Assembly (NCBI GenBank): GCA_964484195.1
Contig: CAZAER010000024.1
Span: 1-64,000, forward strand
DNA from: JALHOP01 sp964484195
GTDB lineage: Bacteria; Myxococcota; XYA12-FULL-58-9; JALHOP01
Direction: 5' to 3'
Length of the DNA stretch: 64,000 nucleotides
The notes beneath the pieces are model-generated. The model saw nothing but the letters and a program-made list of their open reading frames with translations. It was not told where the DNA came from and searched no databases. The translations under genes were made by a program, and so were the position numbers. Shown here piece after piece: positions 61,707-64,000 of this stretch; positions within the stretch are counted from its first letter, which is position 1, and every line of letters starts with the position of its first letter.

Positions 61707-62182
61707 TATTCGGACTTCGGCATTGTGTTCAGGAGTCGAGCCATTTCGATGGCCACACCGGCGGCCTCGAAGCCCTTGTTACCAGCCTTGGTGCCGGCGC
61801 GCTCGAGTGCTTGCTCGATGGTGTCGGTGGTGAGAACGCCGAAGACCACGGGCACGCCGGTGTCGAGGGCAGCGCGGCTGATACCAGCGGCGGCCTGATT
61901 GCAGACGATGTCGTAGTGCGACGTAGCGCCGCGGATGACCGTGCCGAGGCAGATCACCGCATCGTATTTCTTGGATTCGGCAAGCCGCTTGGCGGCAAGG
62001 GGTAGCTCGAAGGCGCCCGGCACCCAGGCAACGTCGATGTGCGAGTCGGTCACGCCGTGCCTAGTGAGACCATCGCGTGCGCCAGCGAGCAGCCGCTCGG
62101 TCACCAGCTCGTTCCAGCGGGTGACGACGATGGCGAAACGCAAGTCGCGTCCGTCGAGCATGCCTACGAAAGTCTTTCCCAT
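61706..62182 (-). CDS. ribH: 6,7-dimethyl-8-ribityllumazine synthase
   Basis: Condenses the pyrimidinedione with dihydroxybutanone phosphate. 158 residues. Motifs: IVVTRWNELVTERLLAGA, VAWVPGAFELPLAAKRLA, ICLGTVIRGATSHYDIVCN with the catalytic His, and GVLTTDTIEQALERAG. Located 15 nt after ribBA. Confidence 0.97.
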   Translation of the reverse strand: MGKTFVGMLDGRDLRFAIVVTRWNELVTERLLAGARDGLTRHGVTDSHIDVAWVPGAFELPLAAKRLAESKKYDAVICLGTVIRGATSHYDIVCNQAAAGISRAALDTGVPVVFGVLTTDTIEQALERAGTKAGNKGFEAAGVAIEMARLLNTMPKSE

Positions 62183-62197
62183 GGCTATCGCTTACCT

Positions 62198-63358
<1,161 letters not shown>

Positions 63359-63377
63359 TTCGGGGCGGGAAACTACA

Positions 63378-63968
63378 CTAGCGGCGCATATCCAACAAGC
63401 GCTGCACGTAGCGGGCCATGACGTCGGCCTCGAGGTTGATGGACGCGCCGACGGCGTAGTCCGCGAGGGTCGTCACCTGCCAGGTGTGGGGGATGAGGCC
63501 GACCTGGAAGACCGCGCCCGAAGCTTCGACCACCGTGAGGGAGACGCCGGCGATGGTGACCGACCCGCGCGTAGCGACGAGAGGGGCCAAGTCCGCCGGG
63601 GCTTCGATCGACACGTACCAGGCGCTATCGACCTGTTTGCGCTCCCGGATGGTACCGAGACCGTCGACGTGGCCGAGGACCAAATGTCCGTCCAAGCGGT
63701 CGCCGAGCTTCAAGGATCGCTCGAGATTGACGCGGCTCCCCTCTTTCAAGGTGCCGATGGTCGTCCGCTTGAGCGTCTCGGTCGCGGCCTCGAAGGTCAG
63801 GCCCTGGGCACCCTTCTCGACGACCGTCAGACAGCAGCCGTCGATGGCGATGGAAGCCCCGATCTCGACGTGCTCCTGGTCGTAAGGCGATCGGATGCTG
63901 ATGCGTCGTGGCGAGGTGCCTGTCGCTTGGGTGACGGTACCGACTGCCTCGACGAGACCCGTGAACAT
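63378..63968 (-). CDS. ribE: Riboflavin synthase alpha chain
   Basis: Dismutates two lumazines to riboflavin. A 196-residue protein with two lumazine-binding repeats: MFTGLVEAVGTVTQ, IAIDGCCLTVVEKG and LGHVDGLGTI in the first, TRGSVTIAGVSLTVVEAS and LIPHTWQVTTL in the second. Its ATG overlaps the preceding gene's TGA by one base. Confidence 0.96.
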   Translation of the reverse strand: MFTGLVEAVGTVTQATGTSPRRISIRSPYDQEHVEIGASIAIDGCCLTVVEKGAQGLTFEAATETLKRTTIGTLKEGSRVNLERSLKLGDRLDGHLVLGHVDGLGTIRERKQVDSAWYVSIEAPADLAPLVATRGSVTIAGVSLTVVEASGAVFQVGLIPHTWQVTTLADYAVGASINLEADVMARYVQRLLDMRR

Positions 63969-64000
63969 CAGCGTTTGACCTTGGCGTCACCCGTCAGCTT
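63968..64000 (-). CDS. 3' end of upstream gene, probably ribD
   Basis: Only the last ten codons (KLTGDAKVKR) and the TGA lie in the window. The TGATG overlap with ribE shows it is part of the riboflavin operon. ribD is the expected neighbour; the sequence is too short to confirm. Confidence 0.5.
   Translation of the reverse strand, partial: KLTGDAKVKR

Overview
The window is a gene-dense, GC-rich stretch of bacterial chromosome with no visible phage, insertion sequence, integrase, CRISPR array, rRNA or tRNA. Lipoboxes, an OmpA-family lipoprotein, an outer-membrane barrel and GDP-mannose genes indicate a Gram-negative cell. The multi-part chemosensory locus with a PATAN (DUF4388)-receiver protein and a HEAT-repeat protein, the Gld-type ABC exporter, GlgE and the acetylornithine-type transcarbamylase together suggest a deltaproteobacterial/Myxococcota lineage. 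That assignment is inference, not proof. Genes are commonly coupled by 1-4 nt overlaps, and GTG or TTG starts are frequent.

Layout. (1) 123-7002, minus: one probable long operon metK - Nudix - manC - small exported protein - small lipoprotein - manB - ROK glucokinase - msrA - TPR remnant, behind a TTGACA promoter. (2) 7121-10125, minus: a protein of unknown function, a small protein and rmuC. (3) 10268-15479: M3 peptidase and FAD monooxygenase (plus), two Hsp20 chaperones (minus), YjbQ (plus). (4) 15483-24596, minus: GldA/F/G-type ABC system with a DUF4340 protein and two related lipoproteins, then a serine beta-lactamase-fold hydrolase and an outer-membrane barrel. (5) 24664-28651, plus: arginine operon argF' - argB - P-loop protein - argC. 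(6) 28689-32871, minus: galT - glgE, then two tandem paralogues of an unknown family. (7) 33577-36285, minus: a partial complex I module nuoE-F-J-K.

(8) 36466-40660: a 17-residue-repeat protein (plus), an endonuclease/phosphatase-fold protein, a CDP-alcohol phosphotransferase fused to GtrA, and an OmpA-type lipoprotein (minus). (9) 40765-45147, plus: PfkB kinase - hutU - hutI, then a hydrolase-fold protein that has lost its catalytic residues. (10) 45148-49319, minus: GAF protein, two CheY proteins, 3-hydroxyacyl-CoA dehydrogenase, a frameshifted FAD oxidase and a small exported protein. (11) 50523-60747, minus: PATAN-REC protein - cheY - cheA - cheW - cheW - pseudo-receiver - HEAT protein - cheR - cheB, without a chemoreceptor; mltB lies just beyond on the plus strand. 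(12) 60802-64000, minus: riboflavin genes (ribD end, ribE, ribBA, ribH), nusB and a lone leucyl-aminopeptidase N-domain-like protein.

The strongest candidates for undescribed biology are the P-loop protein inside the arginine operon, the 17-residue-repeat solenoid-like protein, the tandem paralogue family at 28.7-29.8 kb, and the receptor-less chemosensory locus with a receiver that lacks its switch lysine.
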